DNA from: Rikenellaceae bacterium
GTDB taxonomy: Bacteria > Bacteroidota > Bacteroidia > Bacteroidales > Rikenellaceae
NCBI GenBank assembly: GCA_015059715.1
Contig: SUZV01000006.1
Location: 1 to 64,000, forward strand
Length of the DNA: 64,000 bases
Reading direction: 5' to 3'
This document shows positions 37,231-46,407 of the stretch, one piece after another. A program made the position numbers and the translations under genes. Below the pieces are notes generated by a model that ran no database searches, was not told the origin of the DNA, and was given only the letters and a program-made list of their open reading frames with translations. The first letter of the stretch is position 1. Every line of letters starts with the position of its first letter.

Positions 37231-37959
37231 ATGGCGACAATATCGACCTACGAATACACCATTCAGCCACAGGATGTGGACTTTACGCTACGTGCCTCGG
37301 TACCATCAATCATAAGCTATATGCTCAACGTTGCAGGCCGCGATGCCCACATCAAGGGCTTCGGCGTAGATGCGCTGCAAAACAACTCATACACGTGGGT
37401 GCTCTCGCGCTTAGCCGTAGAGGTCAATGCCCAGCCTAAGCAGTATGACGACATAGCTGTAGAGACCTGGGTTAACGACTTTAACCGTCTATCCTCGACA
37501 CGTAACTTCCGCATACGCAGGGGCGACGACATCTTAGCTCAGGGCGTATCGCAGTGGTGTATGATAAATATGGAGACACGCCAAGCGGCAGATATGACTC
37601 TACTGAAGGATGTATACGAGAGGGCAATGGTCGCAGAGCCCTCGCCCATTGCTCAGCCAGCACGTCTTCGCGATATCGAGCCACAACAGAGCATCTCGCG
37701 TCCTGTGGTATACAGCGATATAGACTTCAACCGCCACGTCAACACCCTCCGATATATTGACCTGATGTTCGACCACCTCCCATTAGAGCTTATCGAGCAG
37801 GGGTGCGCACTGCGCATAGACCTAAACTTTATCGCCGAGGCACGCTATGGCGAGACTCTTGTATTGGGCATAGAGAACAACGCCAACGCATGGCAGTTTG
37901 ACATCGCCTCAGATGATGGTAGACGACTATGCCGAGCTAAAATTGTATTTAACGAGTAA
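37231..37959 (+). CDS. Acyl-ACP thioesterase
   Basis: A 242-residue double hot-dog enzyme of the FatA/FatB-like bacterial family. The first half has YTIQPQDVDFTLRASVPSIISYMLNVAGRDAHIKGFG and SYTWVLSRLAVEVNAQPK; the second half has YSDIDFNRHVNTLRYIDLMFD with the Asp/Asn/His block of the active site. It releases fatty acids from acyl carrier protein in the cytosol. It is 6 bases ahead of the glycosyltransferase gene, so probably in an operon with it. Confidence 0.88.
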   Translation: MATISTYEYTIQPQDVDFTLRASVPSIISYMLNVAGRDAHIKGFGVDALQNNSYTWVLSRLAVEVNAQPKQYDDIAVETWVNDFNRLSSTRNFRIRRGDDILAQGVSQWCMINMETRQAADMTLLKDVYERAMVAEPSPIAQPARLRDIEPQQSISRPVVYSDIDFNRHVNTLRYIDLMFDHLPLELIEQGCALRIDLNFIAEARYGETLVLGIENNANAWQFDIASDDGRRLCRAKIVFNE

Positions 37960-37965
37960 CATTCT

Positions 37966-39123
37966 ATGGATAAGGTGAGCAGAGAGCTAAACATAGCCAT
38001 CGTAGGTCCAGCACACCCCTATCGAGGTGGTCTGGCAGCGATAATGGAGAGCATGGCACGCGAGTTTCAGTCGCGAGGCTACAAGGTCAACATCCTCACC
38101 TTCACACTACAATACCCCAAGCTACTTTTCCCAGGTAAGAGCCAAACGGTAGACACCCCTGCACCCGAGGACCTGAATATTCGCCGCAGAGTGTCGACCG
38201 TAAACCCACTCTCGTGGATAAGCGTAGGAGTTGAGCTGCGTAAGGCTCGCCCCGACATAGTGCTGATGAAGTACTGGACCCCATTTATGGCCCCCTGCTT
38301 CGGCACTATAGCACGCATAGCACGTAGCAATGGCCACACTAAGGTACTATGCCAGATTGACAATGTAGAGCCACACGAAAGCCATATTACCGACCGAATA
38401 TTTAACAACTACTTCCTAAGGTCGATGGATGGCTATATCTATATGTCCGAGCAGGTACACCGCGAGCTTAGAGAGTACACCGACAGCCCTGCACTCTTCT
38501 CGCCACACCCGATGTTCGAGAACTTCGGCATAAGGAGCACACGCGAAGAGGCCTGCGAGCGTTTAGGCCTCGACCCCAACACTCGATATACAATGTTCTT
38601 CGGCCTTATACGCGACTACAAGGGGTTAGATATCCTGCTCGAAGCTTGGCACGACTTTAAGCGCGAGGGACACAAGCTACTCATAGCAGGCGAGTTTTAC
38701 GCATCACGCAATAAGTATATCGACCTTATCGAGCGTCTGGGCCTTGAGAATGACATCGTACTACACGACTACTTTATCCCCGACCACAACGTGCGTCACT
38801 ACTTCTCGGCTGTCGAGTGCGTAGTACTACCCTACAAGACTGCGACACAAAGTGGCGTAACGCAGATATGCTACAACTTCTGCACCCCTGTTATAGTCAC
38901 CAACGTGGGTGGTCTGGCCGAGATAGTGCCCGATGGACGTGTAGGCTACGTATGCCCACCAACCAAGGAGGGGGTATTAGACTCCTTAGAGCGCATCTAC
39001 ACTGGCGATAGACTCCGCATATTCTCCGAGGCTATGGTCGAGGAGCGCAAACGCTTCTCATGGCGTGCTATGTGCGACAAAATCGAGGAGCTATACGACA
39101 CTACGCTACACATTAAGCGATAA
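37966..39123 (+). CDS. Glycosyltransferase family 4 protein
   Basis: A 385-residue GT-B glycosyltransferase. N-terminal NIAIVGPAHPYRGGLAAIMESMAREFQSRG; the C-terminal half holds YTMFFGLIRDYKGLDILLEAW and the donor-binding EX7E-like region (VVLPYKTATQSGVTQICYNFCTPVIVTNVGGLAEIV). It has no transmembrane helix. Relatives build cell-surface polysaccharide or glycolipid; the acceptor is unknown. It lies directly behind the thioesterase and ends at the hairpin at 39186, opposite purB. Confidence 0.85.
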   Translation: MDKVSRELNIAIVGPAHPYRGGLAAIMESMAREFQSRGYKVNILTFTLQYPKLLFPGKSQTVDTPAPEDLNIRRRVSTVNPLSWISVGVELRKARPDIVLMKYWTPFMAPCFGTIARIARSNGHTKVLCQIDNVEPHESHITDRIFNNYFLRSMDGYIYMSEQVHRELREYTDSPALFSPHPMFENFGIRSTREEACERLGLDPNTRYTMFFGLIRDYKGLDILLEAWHDFKREGHKLLIAGEFYASRNKYIDLIERLGLENDIVLHDYFIPDHNVRHYFSAVECVVLPYKTATQSGVTQICYNFCTPVIVTNVGGLAEIVPDGRVGYVCPPTKEGVLDSLERIYTGDRLRIFSEAMVEERKRFSWRAMCDKIEELYDTTLHIKR

Positions 39124-39185
39124 CCACAGCAAAGAGAGCGACACACAAGGCATGATAGACGACTTCGCAACGAGCCGAAAATTTC

Positions 39186-39236
39186 AATGGTTCCAAAGGT
39201 CCTAAAAAATAGTGACCAGTGGAACCATTAAAACTT
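39186..39236. terminator. Nested hairpin between glycosyltransferase and purB
   Basis: AATGGTTCCA (39186-39195) pairs with TGGAACCATT (39220-39229), and inside it GGTC pairs with GACC. Flanking A/T runs allow use from both sides. Confidence 0.65.
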
Positions 39237-39263
39237 TTGGTGCTATACGTCGTAGCAACTACC

Positions 39264-40559
39264 CTACTCGATACCTACGCGGTCGAAGATAAAATCTACA
39301 TTCTTCAGATAGTACTCCAACGTAAAGCAAGCATCAAGCTCCTCGCGCGAAAGTACCTCCATAACAGCAGGTGTCTGGGCAAGAAGCTCCTGATAGTCGG
39401 CACGCTCGCTCATAGCACGCATAGCCACAGGCTGAACAGTGTCGTAGGCCTGCTCACGCGAGAAACCGCGCTCGATGAGGGCATTCATAACGCGCTGAGC
39501 AAAGATAACCTTACGTGTGCGATAGATATTCTCCATCATAACATCCTTAAACACCACGAGGTTCTCAAGGATGCCTCTGAAGCGGTTAAGCATATAGTCT
39601 AAGAGCATAGTAGCATCGGGGAGGATGATACGCTCGGTCGACGAGTGTGAGATATCGCGCTCGTGCCATAGGGCCACATTCTCGTAGAATGCCGCCATGT
39701 AGCCACGCATAACACGTGCGCAACCGCACATATTCTCCGACGAGATAGGGTTACGCTTATGTGGCATAGCACTCGAACCCTTCTGACCCTTGCCAAACGA
39801 CTCCTCGACCTCGTGGACCTCGGTACGCTGGAGGTTACGAATCTCCATAGCCATCTGCTCGATACTTGATGCTATGACAGCCAAGGTCGCCATATAATAG
39901 GCGTGGCGGTCGCGCTGGATGACCTGTGTCGAGATGTTTGCACTCTCGATGCCGAGCTTCTCGCACACATAATCCTGGATAAATGGAGGGATATTGGCGA
40001 AGTTGCCCACAGCACCCGAAATCTTACCTACCTCGACACCACGTGCTGCGGTGACAAAGCGTGTAAGGTTGCGCTTCATCTCCTCGTACCACAACGCCCA
40101 CTTAAGACCAAAGCAGGTGATGTCGGCATGTATACCATGTGTACGACCAATGCAAGGCGTAGACTTAAACTCTATAGCACGTGCTCGCAACACCTCAAGC
40201 ATCTTCTCGATATCCTCCAAGAGTATTGAGTTGGCCTGCTTAAGCAGGTAACCATTAGCCGTATCAACAACATCGGTACTGGTAAGTCCATAGTGTACCC
40301 ACTTACGCTCCTCGCCAAGGGTCTCGCTCACCGCACGGGTGAAGGCTACGATATCGTGACGTGTCTGCTGCTCAATCTCGTAGATGCGATTGATGTCAAA
40401 CGACGCGCTCTTCCACAACTTCTCGACATCCTCCTTGGGCACTACACCAAGCTGGCTCCAGGCCTCTGAGGCCAAAATCTCGACACGCAGGTAGGCATCA
40501 AACTTATTCTGCTCAGTCCACACCTTGCGCATAATCTCTCTGCTATATCTTTCAATCAT
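39264..40559 (-). CDS. purB: Adenylosuccinate lyase
   Basis: A 431-residue lyase of the fumarase/aspartase superfamily. It acts twice in purine synthesis: SAICAR to AICAR plus fumarate, and adenylosuccinate to AMP plus fumarate. The signature [19 protein letters not shown], the [11 protein letters not shown] block and the GRTHG histidine region are all present. It is the last gene of the purD-folD-purB unit, 28 bases behind folD. Confidence 0.97.
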   Translation of the reverse strand: MIERYSREIMRKVWTEQNKFDAYLRVEILASEAWSQLGVVPKEDVEKLWKSASFDINRIYEIEQQTRHDIVAFTRAVSETLGEERKWVHYGLTSTDVVDTANGYLLKQANSILLEDIEKMLEVLRARAIEFKSTPCIGRTHGIHADITCFGLKWALWYEEMKRNLTRFVTAARGVEVGKISGAVGNFANIPPFIQDYVCEKLGIESANISTQVIQRDRHAYYMATLAVIASSIEQMAMEIRNLQRTEVHEVEESFGKGQKGSSAMPHKRNPISSENMCGCARVMRGYMAAFYENVALWHERDISHSSTERIILPDATMLLDYMLNRFRGILENLVVFKDVMMENIYRTRKVIFAQRVMNALIERGFSREQAYDTVQPVAMRAMSERADYQELLAQTPAVMEVLSREELDACFTLEYYLKNVDFIFDRVGIE

Positions 40560-40587
40560 AAGGCAGGTTAGTTAGGTTATATTATTA

Positions 40588-41439
40588 CTATTTGCTCATT
40601 CTGTTTACATACGCCTCTACGGTATTCTCCATAAGGCAGGCGATTGTCATAGGACCTACACCACCAGGCACAGGCGTAATGGCTGCTGCTACATACTGCG
40701 CCTCCTCGAAGTCTACATCGCCACATAGCTTACCAGTGCGTGTGTCGCGGTTTACGCCGACATCGATAACCACAGCCCCTGGCTTAATCATATCGGCAGT
40801 AACAAAACGCTCACGGCCTACAGCGACAACCAAGATATCGGCACGTCGTGCAATCTTATCGAGGTGCTTGGTCTTAGAGTGTGCTACGGTAACCGTTGCA
40901 TTAGCATCCAAGAGGAGCTTGGCAACAGGCTGACCCACGATATTGCTACGGCCGATAACTACAGCCTCCTTACCAGCGATATCGACACCTGCAAAGTGCA
41001 ACAACTTAATTATACCCTTAGGTGTACATGGGAGCATACATGGCTGCTTAAGCCACAGCTTAGCCACGTTCATAGGGTGGAAGGCATCTACATCCTTCTC
41101 GGGAGCTATGGCTGCGATAACCTTGTTCTCGTTGATATGCTTAGGCAGAGGCAACTGCACAAGGATACCATCAACATCGTCGTCATTATTGAGCTGGTCA
41201 ACAATATCCAAAAGCTCCGACTCGGAGATTGTAGCCTCACGACGTATCGTCGTATTGCGGATACCCACCTCGGTGGCTGCCTTAGCCTTACCCGTAACAT
41301 AAGAGACACTACCTGGGTCGTCGCCAATAAGCACAACGGCAAGGTTAGGCGTGCGACCATACTGCTCAGCAAGGACATTTACGCGCACCTTGAGAGCCTC
41401 CTTAATAGACACTGATAAATCTTTACCTTTTATAATCAT
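40588..41439 (-). CDS. folD: Bifunctional methylene-THF dehydrogenase/cyclohydrolase
   Basis: A 283-residue enzyme that interconverts 5,10-methylene-THF and 10-formyl-THF. The signatures SYVTGKAKAATEVGI (with catalytic Lys), VDGILVQLPLPKHI, GRSNIVGQPVAKLL and PGGVGPMTIACLMENT are present. Its place between purD and purB makes sense because the two transformylase steps (PurN, PurH) consume 10-formyl-THF. Confidence 0.97.
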   Translation of the reverse strand: MIIKGKDLSVSIKEALKVRVNVLAEQYGRTPNLAVVLIGDDPGSVSYVTGKAKAATEVGIRNTTIRREATISESELLDIVDQLNNDDDVDGILVQLPLPKHINENKVIAAIAPEKDVDAFHPMNVAKLWLKQPCMLPCTPKGIIKLLHFAGVDIAGKEAVVIGRSNIVGQPVAKLLLDANATVTVAHSKTKHLDKIARRADILVVAVGRERFVTADMIKPGAVVIDVGVNRDTRTGKLCGDVDFEEAQYVAAAITPVPGGVGPMTIACLMENTVEAYVNRMSK

Positions 41440-41456
41440 TGTTTTACATTTTTTAA

Positions 41457-42701
41457 TTAACGGAATGCTTTATTACCTATATCGGTACGATGAAACAAAT
41501 TCTCGCACTCGATTTTTTCGATGTCGGCACGCGCCTTACTCTGTGCCTCCTTGAGCGTTGGTGCCGAAGCCACAACAATCATCACACGACCACCTGCCGT
41601 AACCAACTCATCACCACGCATCGCGGTACCCATGTGGTAGACCTTTGAATCCACACACTCCGTGCCGCGAATTGCGAAACCCTTATCGTAGCTACCTGGA
41701 TAACCCTTCGAGGCGAGGACTATACCCAATGTAGCCTCGCTGCTCCACTCCGTCTTGGGAGCCTCGTTGTTAGCTACCGCCATAAAGACATCTACAGCAT
41801 CGCTCTTAAGGCGTGGCAATACCACCTCTGTCTCGGGGTCACCAAAACGTGCATTAAACTCTATGACCTTGATGCCCTGCGGAGTCTTCATCAGACCACC
41901 ATAGAGGACACCCGTAAATGGAGTGCCTTCGGCCACCATAGCATCGGCCACACGCTGCATAATGTGCGACATAGCGTAGGCATGGTCCTCCTCGGTGATA
42001 AACGGAAGTTCGGTATATGCTCCCATACCACCAGTATTAGGACCCTCGTCGTTGTCGTAAGCTCGCTTGTGGTCCTGAGCTACTGGCATAGGCGATATCT
42101 TGTCACCCGCTACAAAGCACATAAGCGAGAACTCCTCGCCAGTAAGGAACTCCTCGATAACTACACGTCCCTGACCAAACTTGGTATCGAGAAGCATATC
42201 GCGCAGTGTAGCCTCAGCCTCCTCCATCGTCGTGGCTATAACTACACCCTTGCCAGCTGCCAGGCCATCATACTTAAGCACCGTAGGCAGCGAGCCCTTG
42301 CGTACATATGCCAAGGCCTCATCAAAGTCCGAGAAGGTGGCGTAATCAGCCGTAGGGACATCGTACTTCTTCATCAGACGCTTAGCGAAGTCCTTGCTCG
42401 ACTCAATCTCTGTAGCAGCCTTTGTAGGGCCAAATATCTTAAGTCCTGCCTCGCGGAAGGCATCTACAACACCTACAGCAAGTGCCGCCTCGGGACCTAC
42501 CACCGTGAGGTCAATGCTCTGCTCCTTGGCAAACGCGAGAAGAGCCTTAACATCGGTATCCTTTATGGCTACACACTCAGCCAACTGCGAAATACCTGCA
42601 TTGCCTGGTGCAGCATATATTTTTGGAGCTTTAGGCGAGCGCGACAACGCCTCTACAATGGCGTGGCAACGACCACCTGAGCCTATAACTAATACTTTCA
42701 T
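41457..42701 (-). CDS. purD: Phosphoribosylamine-glycine ligase (GAR synthetase)
   Basis: Second step of purine synthesis: 5-phosphoribosylamine plus glycine and ATP give GAR. The track starts at a TTG (42707); the ATG two codons later (42699-42701) gives 414 residues starting MKVLVIGSGGRCHAIVEAL. The ATP-grasp fold is shown by GPEAALAVGVVDAF, KYDGLAAGKGVVIA, GQGRVVIEEFLTGEEFSLM and FNARFGDPETEVVLPRL. First gene of the purD-folD-purB group, directly behind the repeat array. Confidence 0.96.
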   Translation of the reverse strand: MKVLVIGSGGRCHAIVEALSRSPKAPKIYAAPGNAGISQLAECVAIKDTDVKALLAFAKEQSIDLTVVGPEAALAVGVVDAFREAGLKIFGPTKAATEIESSKDFAKRLMKKYDVPTADYATFSDFDEALAYVRKGSLPTVLKYDGLAAGKGVVIATTMEEAEATLRDMLLDTKFGQGRVVIEEFLTGEEFSLMCFVAGDKISPMPVAQDHKRAYDNDEGPNTGGMGAYTELPFITEEDHAYAMSHIMQRVADAMVAEGTPFTGVLYGGLMKTPQGIKVIEFNARFGDPETEVVLPRLKSDAVDVFMAVANNEAPKTEWSSEATLGIVLASKGYPGSYDKGFAIRGTECVDSKVYHMGTAMRGDELVTAGGRVMIVVASAPTLKEAQSKARADIEKIECENLFHRTDIGNKAFR

Positions 42702-42766
42702 ATTCAATTAGTACTTTTAATTATTAATTAGCATTTTTTAGGCCCTTGGGCCGCCATCACTCTCAC

Positions 42767-43230
42767 GCCCTCAAGCCAGATGCCGTAAATAATACCTTAT
42801 CACTACAAAGACCCCAATTTACGGGTGTTCTCTATTTTGTTGTCAGAAGGCATTAGATGTGGTAGCTGGTCGCAGAGGGCAAAAGCGGAGTTTACTCAAG
42901 GTAAATGAGCATTTTGCACTCAAGCCAGATGCCGTAAATAAATAATACCTTATCACATCAAAGAGCCCAATTTTGTTGTCAGAAGGCATTAGATGTGGTA
43001 GCTGGTCGCAGAGGGCAAAAGCGGAGTTTACTCAAGGTAAATGAGCATTTTGCACTCAAGCCAGATGCCGCAGATGATGCCTTATCACTACAAAGAACCC
43101 AATTTTGTTGTTAGAAGGGTTGCAGATTTGGAGATTTGTCGTAGGCTGAAAAAGCGGAGCATACTTGACGTATGTGAGCATTTTTCAGACAAGCAAAGCT
43201 TAGAAGATGCACCCTTATCACAACAAAATT
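42767..43230. repeat. Tandem array of hairpin repeats between purH and purD
   Basis: One partial copy (about 42767-42834), two near-identical copies starting at 42835 and 42971 (period 136) and a diverged copy at about 43103-43230 (132 bp later), which ends on the purH stop codon. Each unit is a long imperfect palindrome. Its tip is GCAAAAGCGGAGTTTAC / GTAAATGAGCATTTTGC in copies 2 and 3 and CTGAAAAAGCGGAGCATAC / GTATGTGAGCATTTTTCAG in copy 4, so pairing is kept although the bases differ. The ends are also complementary (ATTTTGTTGT / ACAACAAAAT in copy 4). The 63-codon ORF at 43041 is a by-product. Coordinates are good to 1-2 bases. Confidence 0.85.
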
Positions 43231-44758
43231 AGTGTTTAAAATGACGCATCCCTGTTACCAACATCGTCATTCCAAACTCATTAGCCCTCTTTACAGAGTC
43301 CTCATCGCGCACTGAGCCTCCTGGCTGTACAAGTGCTGTAACACCATACTTCTCAGCAAGGGTAACAGTGTCGTCGAAGGGGAAGAAACCATCCGAGGCC
43401 AAGACCAACCCCTCGGTAAAGCCTGCTGCCTGAGCCTGCTTAAGTGCTATCTCGGCAGAACCTACTCGGTTCATCTGTCCAGCACCCACACCTACGGTAT
43501 GGCCATCCTTAACAACGACGATAGCATTAGACTTAACATGCTTAACGACCCTCCAGCCGAAGTTCATATCCTCAAGCTCCTTAGCCGTAGGCTTACGCTC
43601 CGTAACACACATATCGGCAACAACCTCCTTAGTCTCGGTATCGAGCTGCTGAACAAGCAGGCCTCCATTAACAGACACATACTGCGTCTGCGTTGTCGAC
43701 AACTGACCCATATCGACCTCAAGAAGTCGTAGGTTCTTCTTCGTGCAGAGCACCTCAAGAGCCTCAGCCGTAAACGATGGTGCCATGATAATCTCAAGGA
43801 AGATAGGCTTCATAAGCTCGGCAACCTCCTTAGTAACCTCGCGGTTGACGGCCACGATACCACCAAAGATGCTCACCTTGTCGGCCTCGTATGCCTTGGT
43901 CCACGCCTCGACAATATCAGCACCTATAGCCGCACCACAAGGGTTCATATGCTTAAGACCCACAGCAAAAGGCTCATTAAACTCACGCACGATATTTAGT
44001 GCTGCGTTAGCATCCTGTATGTTGTTATACGACATCTCCTTACCATTGAGCTGACGTGCTGTAGCCAGTGAGTAGGGCACGCGCTCCTCCGAGGCATAGA
44101 ACTTTGCCGACTGATGGGGATTCTCGCCATAGCGCAGACCCTGCACGAGGTCAAACGATGCAAACAGCTTCTCGCTAAGCTCGGCAGCACGACGCATATA
44201 TGTCGCTATGCACATATCGTACTCTGCGGTATGGGTATAAGCCTTAGCCGAGAGCTCAAGACGTGTCTTTGGCGTGGTATTACCACCCTCCTCTATCTCT
44301 GCAATGATGCGGCTATAATCCTCGGGGTCGCACACAACGGTGACATCGCGGTAGTTCTTTGCCGCAGAGCGCAACATCGATGGGCCACCAATATCGATAT
44401 TCTCGATGGCATCCTCCATCTTCACATCGGGCTTTGAGATGGTCTGGCGGAAAGGATAGAGGTTGACACACACCATATCTATAAACTCAATATTGTTGTC
44501 GCGCAGAGCCTGTAGGTGGCTCTCATCGTCACGGCGAGCCAAAAGACCTCCATGAACCTTGGGGTGGAGCGTCTTAACACGTCCATCGCATATCTCAGGG
44601 AAGCCCGTAACATCGCTGATACCTATGGTTGGCACACCACTATCGTCAAGGAGCTTCTGCGTACCTCCCGTAGCTATAATCTCCCATCCTAAGCGGCAGA
44701 GGTTCTGGCAAAACTCTACAACACCGCGCTTGTCGCTAACACTTACTAATGCTCGCAT
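43229..44758 (-). CDS. purH: Bifunctional AICAR transformylase/IMP cyclohydrolase
   Basis: Last two steps to IMP, 509 residues. The N-terminal MGS-like cyclohydrolase domain (about 1-190) has VSVSDKRGVVEF, IIATGGTQKLLDDSGV and KTLHPKVHGGLLARR. The C-terminal transformylase domain carries LRYGENPHQSAKFY, GLKHMNPCGAAIG and SDGFFPFDDTVTLAEKYG. Last gene of the purE operon, 2 bases behind purN; its stop codon is the outer edge of the repeat array. Confidence 0.97.
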   Translation of the reverse strand: MRALVSVSDKRGVVEFCQNLCRLGWEIIATGGTQKLLDDSGVPTIGISDVTGFPEICDGRVKTLHPKVHGGLLARRDDESHLQALRDNNIEFIDMVCVNLYPFRQTISKPDVKMEDAIENIDIGGPSMLRSAAKNYRDVTVVCDPEDYSRIIAEIEEGGNTTPKTRLELSAKAYTHTAEYDMCIATYMRRAAELSEKLFASFDLVQGLRYGENPHQSAKFYASEERVPYSLATARQLNGKEMSYNNIQDANAALNIVREFNEPFAVGLKHMNPCGAAIGADIVEAWTKAYEADKVSIFGGIVAVNREVTKEVAELMKPIFLEIIMAPSFTAEALEVLCTKKNLRLLEVDMGQLSTTQTQYVSVNGGLLVQQLDTETKEVVADMCVTERKPTAKELEDMNFGWRVVKHVKSNAIVVVKDGHTVGVGAGQMNRVGSAEIALKQAQAAGFTEGLVLASDGFFPFDDTVTLAEKYGVTALVQPGGSVRDEDSVKRANEFGMTMLVTGMRHFKH

Positions 44759-44760
44759 AT

Positions 44761-45342
44761 CTAAAATTTCTTGTTTATCAGTTTATTAATACTCTTTACA
44801 TAGAGGTTGTGCTCTATCTTATGAATCAAGTTCGTAAGCTCCTCGATATCGTTACCCTCATAGACAATAGCCCCCTGGTCAATGATACGACCACCATCAA
44901 GAGTCTCGTCTACAAAGTGTGTGGTGACACCAAAAATCTTGACACCATAGTCCACAGCATCCTGTATGGCGTGAGCACCCTTGAACGAGGGTAACAACGA
45001 TGGGTGGATATTGACTATGCGCTGCTCGAAGCTACCAAGCAGCACAGGACCTACGATGCGCATATAGCCCGCCAAGCAGATGTAGTCCACCTTACGCTCT
45101 TCGAGCATGTGTACCAACAGAGTCTCATACGCCGCCTTAGATTCATAATCCTTGGGGTTAAACACAAAACTCTCGGTACCAAAACGCTGAGCACGCTCTA
45201 AGACCTTAGCCCCCGGCTTGTCGCACACAAGCAACACAACCTCGGCATCTATCCTTCCATCGCGGCAAGCCTCGGCAATAGCCTCATAGTTGCTGCCACT
45301 GCCACTTGCAAATACCGCCAAACGACACTTCTTCATAACCAT
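44761..45342 (-). CDS. purN: Phosphoribosylglycinamide formyltransferase
   Basis: Uses 10-formyl-THF to formylate GAR. The 193 residues show LAVFASGSGSNYEAI, the catalytic Asn-His-Asp set in VNIHPSLLPSFKG and VTTHFVDETLDGGRII. Two ATGs (codons 1 and 3) are possible starts. Lies 21 bases behind purM and 2 bases ahead of purH. Confidence 0.96.
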   Translation of the reverse strand: MVMKKCRLAVFASGSGSNYEAIAEACRDGRIDAEVVLLVCDKPGAKVLERAQRFGTESFVFNPKDYESKAAYETLLVHMLEERKVDYICLAGYMRIVGPVLLGSFEQRIVNIHPSLLPSFKGAHAIQDAVDYGVKIFGVTTHFVDETLDGGRIIDQGAIVYEGNDIEELTNLIHKIEHNLYVKSINKLINKKF

Positions 45343-45363
45343 ACCAACGTGATTGTTATGTGT

Positions 45364-46392
45364 TTACAATATAGTCACACCCTCACCCTCAACAACACGA
45401 CCAATAATCGAGGCACGCTCACCACACTCCTCAAGGATAGCCACAGCCTTAGCTGCATCGGCCTCCGAAAGTGCGATAACCATACCTATACCCATATTGA
45501 AGATGTTAAACATCTCTCTATGTGCCACCTTGCCATACTTCTCCAAGAGTCTGAAGACTGGAAGTATCTCCCAGCTACCCTCCTTAATCTCAACACCCTG
45601 GCCCTCCTTAAGAATACGTGGAATATTCTCATCGAAGCCACCACCAGTGATATGGCTGATGCCATGAACATCGCACTCGGCAATGACCTTAAGCACCTGC
45701 TTAACATAGATACGTGTAGGGGTTAGGAGCACCTCACCAAGCTTGCGATTGCCAATCTCGGGATAGCTCTCATCGAGCTTAAGACCGTTATCCGACACCA
45801 CCTTGCGCACAAGGCTAAAACCGTTAGAGTGTACACCGCTTGAGGCGATACCTACCAACACATCACCCACCTTGACACGCTCACCAGCATCGATAAGCTT
45901 AGAACGCTCGACAACACCTACCGTAAAGCCTGCAATATCGTACTCTCCATCCTGATACATACCAGGCATCTCGGCAGTCTCGCCACCTACAAGGGCGCAA
46001 CCAGCCTGACGACACCCCTCTGCGACACCTGCAACGATAGCCTCGACCTTAGCAGGCTCGTTATGACCCACTGCAACATAGTCGAGGAACACCAAAGGCT
46101 CGGCACCCTGAGCCAACACATCGTTGACACACATAGCCACAGCGTCGATACCGATAGTATCGTGCTTATCCATCTCGAAGGCGAGCTTTAGCTTGGTACC
46201 TACACCATCGGTACCGCTGACCAACACAGGCTCCTTGATATTAAGCTCTGCAAGGTTGAACATACCACCGAAAGCTCCGATGTTACCCATCGAGCCACGA
46301 CGCTTAGTTGATGATACGTGCGACTTAATACGTCGTACTACTTCGTAACCGGCCTCAAGGTTTACACCGGCCTCTTCGTAACTTTTTGCCAT
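45364..46392 (-). CDS. purM: AIR synthetase (phosphoribosylformylglycinamidine cyclo-ligase)
   Basis: Converts FGAM to AIR with ATP; 342 residues. The signatures [41 protein letters not shown] and [17 protein letters not shown] place it in the PurM/HypE superfamily with intact active site. 15 bases behind purF. Confidence 0.97.
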   Translation of the reverse strand: MAKSYEEAGVNLEAGYEVVRRIKSHVSSTKRRGSMGNIGAFGGMFNLAELNIKEPVLVSGTDGVGTKLKLAFEMDKHDTIGIDAVAMCVNDVLAQGAEPLVFLDYVAVGHNEPAKVEAIVAGVAEGCRQAGCALVGGETAEMPGMYQDGEYDIAGFTVGVVERSKLIDAGERVKVGDVLVGIASSGVHSNGFSLVRKVVSDNGLKLDESYPEIGNRKLGEVLLTPTRIYVKQVLKVIAECDVHGISHITGGGFDENIPRILKEGQGVEIKEGSWEILPVFRLLEKYGKVAHREMFNIFNMGIGMVIALSEADAAKAVAILEECGERASIIGRVVEGEGVTIL

Positions 46393-46407
46393 ATCTATAT
46401 ATATTTT

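Noticed and set aside
42767-43230. Repeat array considered as CRISPR or as insertion sequence
   Set aside because: Units are about 130 bp and adjacent; no spacers, no transposase.
43041-43232. 63-codon ORF in the purH-purD gap
   Set aside because: It lies wholly inside the hairpin repeat array and other copies do not keep the frame.
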